Assembly: GCF_036639235.1 (NCBI RefSeq)
Contig: NZ_JAVWJB010000043.1
Location: 1-13,591, forward strand
Reading direction: 5' to 3'
Source: Clostridium_AB sp036639235
GTDB lineage: Bacteria; Bacillota; Clostridia; Clostridiales; Caloramatoraceae
Length of the DNA stretch: 13,591 bases
In this document: piece by piece, positions 7,566 to 13,591 of the stretch
How the letters are laid out: every line of letters starts with the position of its first letter
Position numbering within the stretch: position 1 is the stretch's first letter
Notes under the pieces: model-generated
What the model saw: the letters and a program-made list of their open reading frames with translations, nothing else
The model's database searches: none
What the model was told of the DNA's origin: nothing
Position numbers and translations under genes: made by a program

Positions 7566-7703
7566 GTTTTCACCTCGCATAATATTAATAAAGACCTTTT
7601 ATAATTAGTAAAAATACAGTTTACTCCTTAACTCATTTTGCCCTAAAAATCATTAATATATTATTATAAAAAATTTAAACCTATAACAATATTAAACATA
7701 ACA

Positions 7704-7735
7704 AAATAAGCTGTTCATTTATGAACAGCTTATTT
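7704..7735 (-). terminator. Strong hairpin, likely terminator after the DUF4352 gene
   Basis: Perfect 15-bp arms AAATAAGCTGTTCAT/ATGAACAGCTTATTT with a 2-nt centre. On the minus strand the stem ends in TTATTTTGTT, a moderate U-rich tail. It lies 88 nt after the DUF4352 stop and before the GGDEF gene. Confidence 0.7.
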
Positions 7736-7822
7736 GATATGTTATGAAAAACAGGTACTATAATAGTTTGGTAATTAATTTATCAAGCTATTATTTTATT
7801 ATGAAAAATGTATTGGTGAAAT

Positions 7823-8485
7823 CTACTTTGATGTACTAAGTTTAAATACAGCATCTTCCTTTGAATTAAACATATTATCGTAGTAGTATGCTTCAATTGA
7901 ATCTCCATTGTCTATTCCATATGCCATATTTCCCTTAGAAGTCTTACCTGCAGGTATTGTTTGTGCATTACCTTCACCTGAAACTGGGTAAGTCTCTAGT
8001 GCATTCCCCTCTCCATCAAATAACTTAAAACTCATTGATGATATAAATAGAGGGTCTTTCTTTGATATGTTCTTATATGAATACTCTATGATTACAACTT
8101 CCTTTGGCTGCTTATCTGAGAATTGGTTTCTTTTATCTGTTTTATAAACCTTATCAATTGTTACTTCATACTCACCTTTGTAACTGAAAGTTTCTCCAAT
8201 TCCATAGATCTTCTTTTCTTCCTTTTTAGCTTCATCTGGCTTTGGCTTTGATGAACCTGCTGACTGACCACTTTCTACTTGATTAGGTGGAGTCTTTGGA
8301 GCATCATCCTCCATTGTCATACCTACTGCTGCTAAAAATATTACTGAAAATGCAATAGTTAGTCCAATTTTTCCGCCCTTATTAATCTTATGATTTCTCC
8401 ATAATAGGAATATTCCAACCGGTGTTACGAAAACAAGCATTAGCCACATAAACCAGCTTGTGTTATAAAACTTTTCGTTATTCAT
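7823..8485 (-). CDS. DUF4352-type membrane-anchored protein
   Basis: About 220 residues with ATG at 8485; GGAGG lies 8 nt upstream, and an in-frame TTG at 8500 overlaps that site. Two hydrophobic helices (10-29 and 38-56) are followed by an acidic, Pro/Lys-rich linker (58-92) and a beta-rich domain (about 93-217). The domain contains YKGEYEVTIDKVYKTD, VVIIEYSYKN, FKLFDGEGN and IPAGKTSKGNMAYGI, a pattern typical of DUF4352/telokin-like extracellular domains. These domains are usually displayed outside; the ligand is unknown. It starts 89 nt after the kinase stop in the same direction, so co-transcription is possible, although a small stem-loop lies between them. Confidence 0.85.
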   Translation of the reverse strand: MNNEKFYNTSWFMWLMLVFVTPVGIFLLWRNHKINKGGKIGLTIAFSVIFLAAVGMTMEDDAPKTPPNQVESGQSAGSSKPKPDEAKKEEKKIYGIGETFSYKGEYEVTIDKVYKTDKRNQFSDKQPKEVVIIEYSYKNISKKDPLFISSMSFKLFDGEGNALETYPVSGEGNAQTIPAGKTSKGNMAYGIDNGDSIEAYYYDNMFNSKEDAVFKLSTSK

Positions 8486-8555
8486 CTTTAGTTCCTCCAA
8501 ACATATAATTTATCTTGCCTATGAGTAAATTATATATTAATTTATTTTTCCCTTG

Positions 8556-8572
8556 GTATGCTGTTAGCATAC
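8556..8572. other. Small stem-loop between kinase and DUF4352 genes
   Basis: GTATGC-5 nt-GCATAC lies just after the kinase stop codon. No T-run follows on either strand, so it is not a standard terminator. It might stabilise or attenuate the transcript; function unknown. Confidence 0.45.
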
Positions 8573-8574
8573 AA

Positions 8575-9669
8575 CTAGGATAATTTAAAAAATTGTTCTA
8601 ACAACACCTCTATTGATGCCCAGAAAAATAGGGCTATTACACATGACATAACAAGTCCGAATACCCTAGGCTTCTTATCTAAACTATCATTATAGGGTAC
8701 ATATTGCTTAATATTCATGTAATTAGTTAATATTAAAAATATAGATAATAACCCTAGTGGCATAGGTAGGGATATAATTATTCCCCTTCCCTCTGAAACA
8801 CTTTCAACAAACATAGAAACCACTAACATATAAAAAAGAAGTCCCCCTATAATATTAAATGGCTTTTGCTGTCTAAATCCTGGTATAGTTATACCTACCC
8901 TACCCCTAGTCTTTAGGTCCTCAGTACTTGTATTATCCTGAAGATCTAAGTCTATAAGTAGCTCCATTATATTGTTATATCTATTACTTTGTTGAAGCTC
9001 AGTAGCCCTGCTTATTATATAATGTAACCTACCATTATCTATACCCTCACTTGAATGGTGACCTGTTAGAAGATAATTTATAACTACCCCTAGTGAGTAA
9101 ATATCACTTCTTGCATCTGTTTGGGCAAATCCATATTGTTCTGGAGGTGCAAACCCTGCTGTTCCAAGAAGTACAGTGTCCTTATTACAGCTATAGGTTT
9201 CACTATCTTCCTTATATATTCTTGCTGCATCGAAATCTATAATTTTAATTATTCCATCACTTGAAATCATAATATTAGAAAGCTTAATATCCCTATGTAT
9301 TATAGGACTGTCTAAGCTATGAAGAAAATCTAGACCAGAGCAAATGCTCTCAAGATAATTAATAACTCTACTTTCATGTAACGACCCCTCCTCCTCAAGA
9401 AGTTCCTGGAGAGATGGTCCATTTATAAACTCTTCTATTATAATCAATTCCCCATCAAGTTCAATAACCTCATATATGCGACTTATATTTTTATGGGGAT
9501 TGTCCTTTAAAGTATAGTATATATTCCTATTAAAAGTTGTAATAACCTTTTTAACATATACCCTATTATCTAACTGGTGTTTCACTAGAAAAATGTTGTT
9601 CTTTTCACTGGTATTAAGTGTACACAATTCCTCATATTGAGAAAGTCTGTATTCTGCTGCTAAGTCCAC
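8575..9669 (-). CDS. Membrane-anchored Ser/Thr protein kinase-like protein
   Basis: 364 residues from a GTG start at 9669, with AGGAG 8 nt upstream. The kinase domain spans about 10-245. It has a candidate ATP lysine in VYVKK (K40), a catalytic loop HRDIKLSN (125-132), metal motif DFD (145-147, glycine of DFG replaced), AGFAPPEQYG (171-180) and SDIYSLGVV (188-195). The glycine-rich P-loop is not recognisable (LNTSEKNNIFLVKH). Three membrane helices follow (about 272-290, 300-317 and 337-356); there is no PASTA domain. With HRD, N and the first D retained it is probably active. It is divergent from an HTH gene that shares its promoter region, making that regulator a possible substrate or partner (inference). 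Confidence 0.9.
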   Translation of the reverse strand: MDLAAEYRLSQYEELCTLNTSEKNNIFLVKHQLDNRVYVKKVITTFNRNIYYTLKDNPHKNISRIYEVIELDGELIIIEEFINGPSLQELLEEEGSLHESRVINYLESICSGLDFLHSLDSPIIHRDIKLSNIMISSDGIIKIIDFDAARIYKEDSETYSCNKDTVLLGTAGFAPPEQYGFAQTDARSDIYSLGVVINYLLTGHHSSEGIDNGRLHYIISRATELQQSNRYNNIMELLIDLDLQDNTSTEDLKTRGRVGITIPGFRQQKPFNIIGGLLFYMLVVSMFVESVSEGRGIIISLPMPLGLLSIFLILTNYMNIKQYVPYNDSLDKKPRVFGLVMSCVIALFFWASIEVLLEQFFKLS

Positions 9670-9693
9670 AAAATCAACTCCTATATACTTCTA

Positions 9694-9722
9694 TTGAACC
9701 AATTTCTAAAAGAGTATATCAT
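9694..9722 (+). promoter_or_regulatory. Predicted promoter of the HTH gene
   Basis: TTGAAC (9694-9699) and TATCAT (9717-9722) are separated by 17 bp. The -10 box overlaps the inverted repeat at 9711-9735. Confidence 0.6.
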
Positions 9723-9735
9723 ATAAATATACTCT
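9711..9735. promoter_or_regulatory. Shared inverted-repeat operator between kinase and HTH genes
   Basis: AGAGTATAT (9711-9719), 7 bp, ATATACTCT (9727-9735): perfect 9-bp arms in an 85-bp divergent intergenic region. It overlaps the predicted -10 boxes of both promoters. Regulation by the adjacent HTH protein is inference from position. Confidence 0.7.
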
Positions 9736-9741
9736 ATACAA
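9713..9741 (-). promoter_or_regulatory. Predicted promoter of the kinase gene
   Basis: On the minus strand TTGTAT (9741-9736) and TATACT (9718-9713) are separated by 17 bp. It lies back to back with the HTH promoter, so both transcripts start across the same inverted repeat. Confidence 0.6.
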
Positions 9742-9754
9742 TAAAGGTGAAATT

Positions 9755-10174
9755 ATGAAATCTACTGAAGAATTATCAAACATATTAAGACAAATTAAGT
9801 GTAAAGATGAACTGAATTCATTTATTAGTGAAACTAACTCAAACATTGATTTTACAGCCTATATTGAGGATATAATATCTTCAAATTCACTTACTAAAAG
9901 TCAGGTTATTGAAAATTCAGGACTTAGCCGTACCTATGCCTATCAAATACTTCAAGGTACCAAAAAACCTAGTCGTGACAAGGCCCTTTGCCTTTTTATA
10001 GCCTGCAAAATGAACCTAAACCAGATTCAAAAAGGATTAACTCTTACAGGAAATAGTTCACTATATCCAAAGAATCCAAGGGATGCAGTAATTATTTTTG
10101 CAATAAATAAAGGGGTTAGTATAATTGATACTAACCACCTATTAGACGAACTGAATTATTCTATTTTAGAGTAA
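9755..10174 (+). CDS. Small helix-turn-helix (XRE-like) regulator
   Basis: 139 residues; the ATG at 9755 has AAAGGTGA about 5 nt upstream. A central helix-turn-helix spans about 46-67 (LTKSQVIENSGLSRTYAYQIL), followed by GTKKPSRDKALCLFIACKMN, typical of XRE/Cro-like folds. The N-terminal 40 residues and C-terminal 40 residues show no known motif. It is divergent from the kinase gene and probably binds the repeat between them. Its 3' end overlaps the convergent esterase-like gene by 14 nt, so no separate terminator fits between them. Confidence 0.85.
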   Translation: MKSTEELSNILRQIKCKDELNSFISETNSNIDFTAYIEDIISSNSLTKSQVIENSGLSRTYAYQILQGTKKPSRDKALCLFIACKMNLNQIQKGLTLTGNSSLYPKNPRDAVIIFAINKGVSIIDTNHLLDELNYSILE

Positions 10175-11342
10175 ATTGGTTTTTGTACCTACCTGCTGCA
10201 GGTGAATTGTTGATTATTACAAACCATTCATCTGCAAATTTTCCTTGGGTCCAGGATTTAATAGTTGTAAATGCCTTGTAGTCCCTTGTACTATTATATA
10301 TCTTATATGAAGTTCCAAGTATTCTTGGAAAAGCAATTAAATCATCATTATTTTGTGGCATGTTAGAATAAAGTTCTTTCCCTCCACTATATAGATAATT
10401 AAGTGTAAACACCTTCCCCCTAGTCTGGTTAAATCCTATGTTAAGATCATGTGCAAAACTACTATAAGATGAATTAGTTATACTACTATCAAAATTCTTC
10501 ATGTTATCAGTATGGAACATTCCAAGTTGACCATAATATTTCCCCTCAGGTAAGTTTGCATACTGCCCCTTAAAATTATTCATTAACGTCTCATCATACA
10601 AACTTCCTGCAAAGGCACCTTGTAGGTTATCTATAACTATTTTGAAATCAAAATAATCTTTTCCAAGTGATGACTTTATTTTACTTCCATAGTTTTTAAA
10701 GTAGTGATTTATATCCTCAGTAAAAAACTTAGGTGAATTCTTAGATTCTTTTATTTTATCTATAAAAGGCTTTATTTCAGGATCAATATTCTTGTTCTGA
10801 AGAATACTGTTTAAATAATTAAGTGATATAACCGTAGCACTTTCTACACCTATACCAACAAATTTTATTTTTTTATCCTGAGGTAAATTACTATTTAATT
10901 CATAATAAAACCTCATAAGTTCAATCTCATCTTGACTAACCCTCATACCATCCGTTGACTCTGGAATATGTTGAAGCAAAAACTCAAGAATTTTTTTATC
11001 TCCAGTCTCTAAATATTTATTTAAATACTGGGCATATGAGTGACCTGAATCTATAACAATGTACTTAACACCCTTATTTTCTACAAAGTATTTAGCCATA
11101 TATTTATTAAGTTCATAACTTGCCTTGGAACCTCTATTTTCACCCATTAAATATACATCATATTTATCAAGTATCTCTTCAAGTCCATAAAATGACTTTG
11201 GATATAAATCTAAATTTATTGTTTCACCCTCAGACGAAACATTTATAAGCCCTGTAATATCTCTTCCCCTTAAGGCAAACCCAAAGAAATACACCGTGAG
11301 TCCAGTTATTAAAATAACTCCAATTAAAACCTTTTTCCACAT
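10161..11342 (-). CDS. Membrane-anchored erythromycin-esterase-fold protein
   Basis: 393 residues; ATG at 11342 with AAGGGGAG 9 nt upstream. An N-terminal helix (4-24) anchors it, with the rest likely outside. Family patterns are seen in order: YDVYLMGENRGS (61-72), YIVIDSGHSYAQYLNKYLETGD (94-115), DEIELMRFYYELN with KFVGIGVES (138-168), YDETLMNNF (249-257, like RDETMAEN) and GMFHTD (274-279). The GExxHG histidine of true erythromycin esterases is not conserved here (GENRGS), so macrolide hydrolysis is not predicted. The substrate is unknown. The gene starts 4 nt after the flavodoxin-like gene, whose last codons contain its ribosome site, so the two form an operon. Confidence 0.72.
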   Translation of the reverse strand: MWKKVLIGVILITGLTVYFFGFALRGRDITGLINVSSEGETINLDLYPKSFYGLEEILDKYDVYLMGENRGSKASYELNKYMAKYFVENKGVKYIVIDSGHSYAQYLNKYLETGDKKILEFLLQHIPESTDGMRVSQDEIELMRFYYELNSNLPQDKKIKFVGIGVESATVISLNYLNSILQNKNIDPEIKPFIDKIKESKNSPKFFTEDINHYFKNYGSKIKSSLGKDYFDFKIVIDNLQGAFAGSLYDETLMNNFKGQYANLPEGKYYGQLGMFHTDNMKNFDSSITNSSYSSFAHDLNIGFNQTRGKVFTLNYLYSGGKELYSNMPQNNDDLIAFPRILGTSYKIYNSTRDYKAFTTIKSWTQGKFADEWFVIINNSPAAGRYKNQFTLK

Positions 11343-11346
11343 AGAT

Positions 11347-11886
11347 TTAAACTCCCCTTACATACTTAATTAAATCCTCTATGCTGTCTTCGTTAATAAG
11401 GTCTAATACTTGTCCATAAGTACTTAAAATTAATTTATCATGTTTAGTTAAATCATTTTCAGACTTTTTACTAAGAGATTTTACTAATACCTTCATAATA
11501 ATTTTATCGATAAAATTAAGCTTTGCATAATCTATTTTTCCCATATAATAATAGTATTTAAATTCTAATTCCTTTAAAGCCTTGTTAAGGTTATTATCTA
11601 TAAGAGTAATTCCACTATTGTCGTCCCTATCTGTAAGTCCGCATGTAAAAACAATAAACCTTTTACCCTGAAGTAAATAAGCTAATTCTCCAAACATTTT
11701 AATATTGTTTACACTTCCAGCATACACACCTGCTCCAAAAATAATTGTCTCTGCCTTCATTAATACTGATTTATCAAAATTATTAATATCAAATATATAC
11801 GAATTAAGTTTTTTTGATATTAACTCTGCATATTTTTTACTTCCCCCATACTTAGAAGAATATAAAACTACAACCTTACCATCCAC
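11347..11886 (-). CDS. Flavodoxin-domain protein (HemG/flavodoxin_5-like)
   Basis: 179 residues from a GTG start at 11886, with AGGGG 8 nt upstream. The N-terminal strand VVVLYSS is followed by a phosphate-binding loop SKYGGSKKYA (11-20), then TIIFGAGVYAGSV (48-59) and RFIVFTCGL (76-84), the FMN-contacting loops of flavodoxin-like folds. The C-terminal third is helical and lysine-rich. Such proteins bind FMN in the cytoplasm and transfer electrons or act as quinone-linked oxidoreductases; a HemG-like role is only a possibility. It is the first gene of an operon with the esterase-fold gene. Confidence 0.83.
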   Translation of the reverse strand: MDGKVVVLYSSKYGGSKKYAELISKKLNSYIFDINNFDKSVLMKAETIIFGAGVYAGSVNNIKMFGELAYLLQGKRFIVFTCGLTDRDDNSGITLIDNNLNKALKELEFKYYYYMGKIDYAKLNFIDKIIMKVLVKSLSKKSENDLTKHDKLILSTYGQVLDLINEDSIEDLIKYVRGV

Positions 11887-11951
11887 AAAATCATCCCCTA
11901 ATTAATATATTTATACTAACAATAAATATACAAACCCTAGCTATCTAAACT

Positions 11952-11983
11952 ATTATATGTTAATTAAATAATAAACAATTAAC
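11952..11983 (-). promoter_or_regulatory. Candidate promoter with inverted repeat upstream of flavodoxin gene
   Basis: On the minus strand TATAAT (11957-11952) is preceded at 15 bp by TTGTTT (11978-11973). An inverted repeat GTTAATT-11 nt-AATTAAC (11959-11983) covers the same stretch. The spacing is short, so support is weak. The rest of 11887-12085 is A/T-rich with no other feature I can name. Confidence 0.4.
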
Positions 11984-12085
11984 TTATAACACTAGTATAT
12001 CAGTTATTATTATTAATTTTTTACAATTAAATATATACCCTATATTTTATTTGAATATATTGACATTGTTACTCATTATTTTATC

Positions 12086-12114
12086 ATATAAAAAACAGGT
12101 AGAAATACTACCTG
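12086..12114 (-). terminator. Intrinsic terminator after the lipoprotein pseudogene
   Basis: A perfect stem CAGGTAG/CTACCTG with a 5-nt loop (12096-12114) is followed on the minus strand by TTTTTTATA. Confidence 0.88.
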
Positions 12115-12162
12115 CCTTAAATAAATAAAGTTTATTATAAATTTACTTTTTATATAAAAACA

Positions 12163-12657
12163 CTACAATCTATCAATATCCTTAGTATCTTTAATAGATC
12201 TATATTCGCTAGGCTTATTCTTAAATAAATAATCTAAGTACGCTCCATAAACCTTATCCTTTACCATAACAACTCCAAGTATTATATCATTTCCATTACT
12301 TTTCTCAGAAATTTTAAAAACATAATAAATATAGCCCTGATTTCCTGGCTTTAAATTACCCTTATACCCACCTTCTTTAATTACCTTATCTATTAATTTA
12401 AATGATTCAGAATCACCATTCATAGACTTCTCCCCTGAATCTGACTCTAAATTATATCCGTTTTCCTGACATACTTTCTTAGCCTCAGCAAGTGCAGCCT
12501 CATATTGTTCCTTATTTTCCTCCTTACCTTAATTCCCATATTCTACCTTATTATCCAACTTAACACTAGGGTCATCAGATTTAGCTGTATTACTACATCC
12601 AGTTATAATAAGTCCTCCAATAATTAAAGTTAAAATAACCAATCCTATTTTTTTCAA
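12163..12657 (-). pseudogene. Lipoprotein gene broken by one in-frame stop
   Basis: The reading frame runs 165 codons from a TTG start at 12657 (GGGGGA 8 nt upstream) to a TAG at 12165-12163, interrupted only by TAA at codon 43 (12531-12529). The first part encodes a lipoprotein signal: MKKIGLVIL, a hydrophobic stretch and lipobox IITGC with Cys21. The part after the stop, EAALAEAKKVCQENGYNL onward, aligns with the neighbouring gene at 12743-13153 to near the end, including MNGDSxSF and KEGGY. No frameshift is needed. An 86-residue product could restart at ATG 12423 (GGGGAG 6 nt upstream) but would lack an export signal. The family is not recognised. It could also be a sequencing error. Confidence 0.8.
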
Positions 12658-12742
12658 ACCCTTATCCCCCTAAAAATTTTATAAAAATGTTAATAGCTAT
12701 TTTAATTAAGTATATCTATACCCTATATATAATTATTTTAAG

Positions 12743-13153
12743 CTAATGTTTTTCAATTTTTTTATCATAGTCAATTGGAAAGCACTGTCCTCCCATATCC
12801 TCTATATATGCACCATAAACCAGATTTCTTGACATAACAACACATAACTTTTTCTTAGTTCCATTTTTCTTTGAAATATCAAACTTATAAAAATAGTAAC
12901 CTTCAAGCCCAGGTATTAAAATAGCCATATATCCACCTTCTTTAATAGCCTTATCCATTAATTCAAAACTACCAGAATCACCGTTCATAAATGGATATCC
13001 TTTTTCCGAATCTAATCTGTATCCATTTTCTATACTAACTTTTTTAGCTTCCCTAAGTGCAGCATTATGTATTGTTTCAGTATTTAAATGTCCTCCTAAT
13101 AAGAAATATAATCCAATAATACATCCAAATACAATTAATTTTTGTTTTTTCAA
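12743..13153 (-). CDS. Small exported protein of unknown family
   Basis: 136 residues from a TTG start at 13153, with GGGGGA 8 nt upstream, the same layout as its broken paralogue. Residues 5-21 are hydrophobic after MKKQK, a signal or anchor helix. The lipobox cysteine of the paralogue is replaced by glycine (LLGGH), so lipidation is not predicted. The body contains AALREAKKVSIENGYRLDS, MNGDSGSFELMDKAIKEGGY and LVYGAYIED, all matched in the paralogue. The Lys/Asn-rich linker of the paralogue is absent. I do not recognise the family; duplication is the only context clue. Confidence 0.75.
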   Translation of the reverse strand: MKKQKLIVFGCIIGLYFLLGGHLNTETIHNAALREAKKVSIENGYRLDSEKGYPFMNGDSGSFELMDKAIKEGGYMAILIPGLEGYYFYKFDISKKNGTKKKLCVVMSRNLVYGAYIEDMGGQCFPIDYDKKIEKH

Positions 13154-13191
13154 ACTCTAATCCCCCAATACTTTTACAAATATTACTAATT

Positions 13192-13219
13192 ATTATAACA
13201 TATAAAAATACAAATACAA
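13192..13219 (-). promoter_or_regulatory. Predicted promoter of the exported-protein gene
   Basis: On the minus strand TTGTAT (13219-13214) and TATAAT (13197-13192) are separated by 16 bp, giving a leader of about 30-35 nt. Confidence 0.55.
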
Positions 13220-13220
13220 A

Positions 13221-13258
13221 AAATAAAAAAAGAGTAACACTTTAAGTATTACTCTTTA
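13221..13258 (-). terminator. Third terminator copy, beside the tRNA-Leu remnant
   Basis: Stem AGAGTAA/TTACTCT (13231-13237 and 13249-13255), extended by a wobble and two more pairs, followed on the minus strand by a T-run. The order T-run, hairpin, TGGTGCGG matches the two complete 5S/tRNA-Leu modules, so it is a relic of a third module. Confidence 0.8.
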
Positions 13259-13259
13259 A

Positions 13260-13279
13260 TGGTGCGGATGGAGGGACTT
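13260..13279 (-). pseudogene. 3'-end remnant of tRNA-Leu
   Basis: Twenty bases are identical to the 3' end of the tRNA-Leu genes, from CCA through the acceptor strand into the T-loop. Identity stops inside the T-arm; the rest of the tRNA is gone. Loss of the 5' part means it cannot make a tRNA. Confidence 0.88.
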
Positions 13280-13392
13280 ACGTCTGTGCAAGCACAGCCT
13301 TTTCACGTCGATGCAAGCTCTCCTCTCAAATAACTAAAAATATGGATTGACCATATTTTATTAACGTTATTTGCCCTCACGGGTTCAAGTCC
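13275..13392 (-). other. Compact structured element joined to the tRNA remnant
   Basis: On the minus strand this 118-nt stretch is closed by GGACTT and AAGTCC (13392-13387 with 13280-13275). It contains a long hairpin (13327-13373) with 8-bp outer arms CAAATAAC/GTTATTTG and an inner stem ending at CCATATTT/AAATATGG, a small hairpin CTGTGC-AA-GCACAG (13284-13297), and two 14-nt near-repeats ACGTCTGTGCAAGC (13280-13293) and ACGTCGATGCAAGC (13305-13318). It is clearly richer in G+C than its surroundings. There is no ORF. It could be an unrecognised structured RNA or a small mobile repeat; I cannot assign it. Confidence 0.55.
13327..13373. repeat. Extended inverted repeat (long hairpin)
   Basis: Outer arms 13327-13334 and 13366-13373 (8 bp) and inner arms about 13337-13345 and 13351-13359 (9 bp), with small bulges and a 5-nt loop. 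No T-run follows on either strand, so it is not a terminator. Confidence 0.8.
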
Positions 13393-13410
13393 GTTAACTT
13401 ATTCTTTTAC

Positions 13411-13441
13411 ATAAAAAAAAGTGACACATTAACTGTATCAC
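13411..13441 (-). terminator. Intrinsic terminator of the 5S/tRNA-Leu unit, copy B
   Basis: An 8-bp stem GTGATACA/TGTGTCAC in the minus-strand RNA (13421-13441) followed by eight T. Relative to copy A, one change turns an A-U pair into a G-U pair, which keeps the stem only in minus-strand RNA. Confidence 0.85.
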
Positions 13442-13446
13442 TTTTA

Positions 13447-13530
13447 TGGTGCGGATGGAGGGACTTGAACCCCCACGTCATGGACACTAGATCCTAAGTC
13501 TAGCGCGTCTGCCAATTCCGCCACATCCGC
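13447..13530 (-). tRNA. tRNA-Leu (UAG anticodon), copy B
   Basis: 84 nt, identical to the tRNA at 66-149, with encoded CCA at 13449-13447 and anticodon UAG. It follows a 5S gene at 7 nt on the same strand and ends at its own terminator. Confidence 0.97.
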
Positions 13531-13537
13531 ATGTGGA

Positions 13538-13591
13538 CCAAGCGACTTCCTACCCTCCCAGTCCGTCACCAGACTAGTACTATCGGCGTTA
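13538..13591 (-). rRNA. rrf: 5S ribosomal RNA, partial copy B
   Basis: The last 54 nt of a 5S gene are present, identical to the first copy; the 5' part lies beyond the window edge. Whether this copy follows a 23S gene or is free-standing like copy A cannot be seen. Confidence 0.93.

Larger units (their letters stand above)
13382..13591. repeat. Direct repeat copy B (5S/tRNA-Leu module)
   Basis: Second copy of the 1-210 block, colinear and without indels, running off the window edge. The RNA-coding part is identical; the linker holds the differences. Confidence 0.95.

Noticed and set aside
7566..7700. c-di-GMP riboswitch before the diguanylate cyclase gene
   Set aside because: The leader is only about 100 nt, A/T-rich, and shows neither the conserved GEMM core nor a plausible aptamer fold by eye.
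10190..10204. ACCTGCTGCAGGT palindrome as a terminator for the HTH gene
   Set aside because: It lies within the coding region of the convergent gene and no T-run follows on the plus strand.
10161..11342. Macrolide resistance gene
   Set aside because: The overall pattern is esterase-like, but the catalytic-motif histidine is not conserved and the protein is membrane-anchored.
12055..12090. Plus-strand TTGACA near 12060 as a promoter
   Set aside because: The matching -10 is poor and no plus-strand gene lies downstream.
13260..13279. tRNA 3' end as an attachment site of an integrated element
   Set aside because: The 20-bp match to tRNA-Leu would fit an att core, but no integrase, excisionase or phage gene is present and the terminator beside it is also duplicated, so a decayed tandem copy explains it better.
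13280..13318. CRISPR-like repeats
   Set aside because: Only two imperfect 14-nt copies with an 11-nt gap; no array, spacers or cas genes.

Overview
The window looks like a low-GC Firmicute chromosome, most likely Clostridium or a close relative. Supporting signs are the A+T-rich codon use, strong AAGGAGG-type ribosome binding sites, several GTG and TTG starts, T-rich intrinsic terminators, a YtrA-type GntR/ABC operon and clostridial 5S rRNA and tRNA-Leu sequences. This placement is inference; no species call is possible. Apart from a K+ channel gene and a small HTH gene, every gene is on the minus strand.

Layout. (1) 1-324: a self-contained minus-strand 5S rRNA/tRNA-Leu(UAG) unit with its own perfect-consensus promoter and a terminator, and no 16S or 23S. 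(2) 416-997: a small K+ channel gene on the plus strand with a strong terminator. (3) 1038-5678: a minus-strand operon encoding a GntR repressor, an ABC ATPase and three homologous permeases; an inverted repeat sits over its promoter. (4) 5697-7576: a membrane-bound TPR/GGDEF diguanylate cyclase, with a cluster of DnaA-box-like sites and a terminator downstream. (5) 7704-10174: a DUF4352 membrane protein, a membrane-anchored Ser/Thr kinase-like protein and a divergent HTH regulator. The kinase and regulator share one inverted repeat overlapping both predicted promoters. (6) 10161-11886: a flavodoxin-like protein and a membrane-anchored erythromycin-esterase-fold protein in one operon. (7) 12086-13219: two paralogous small exported proteins of unknown family; one gene is broken by a single in-frame stop. 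(8) 13221-13591: remnant of a third terminator/tRNA-Leu 3' end, a compact structured element of about 120 nt, and a second complete tRNA-Leu with a partial 5S.

How it fits together. Ends 1-210 and 13382-13591 are direct repeats of the same 5S/tRNA-Leu module. The 13.4 kb between them therefore lies between two small stable-RNA units in the same orientation, which is a setting for recombination. The protein genes are mostly surface, signalling and transport functions: K+ channel, ABC exporter, c-di-GMP synthesis, Ser/Thr phosphorylation and exported proteins. No integrase, transposase, phage gene or CRISPR array was seen. The least explained parts are the structured element beside the tRNA remnant, the DnaA-box cluster, and the kinase/HTH pair with its shared operator.
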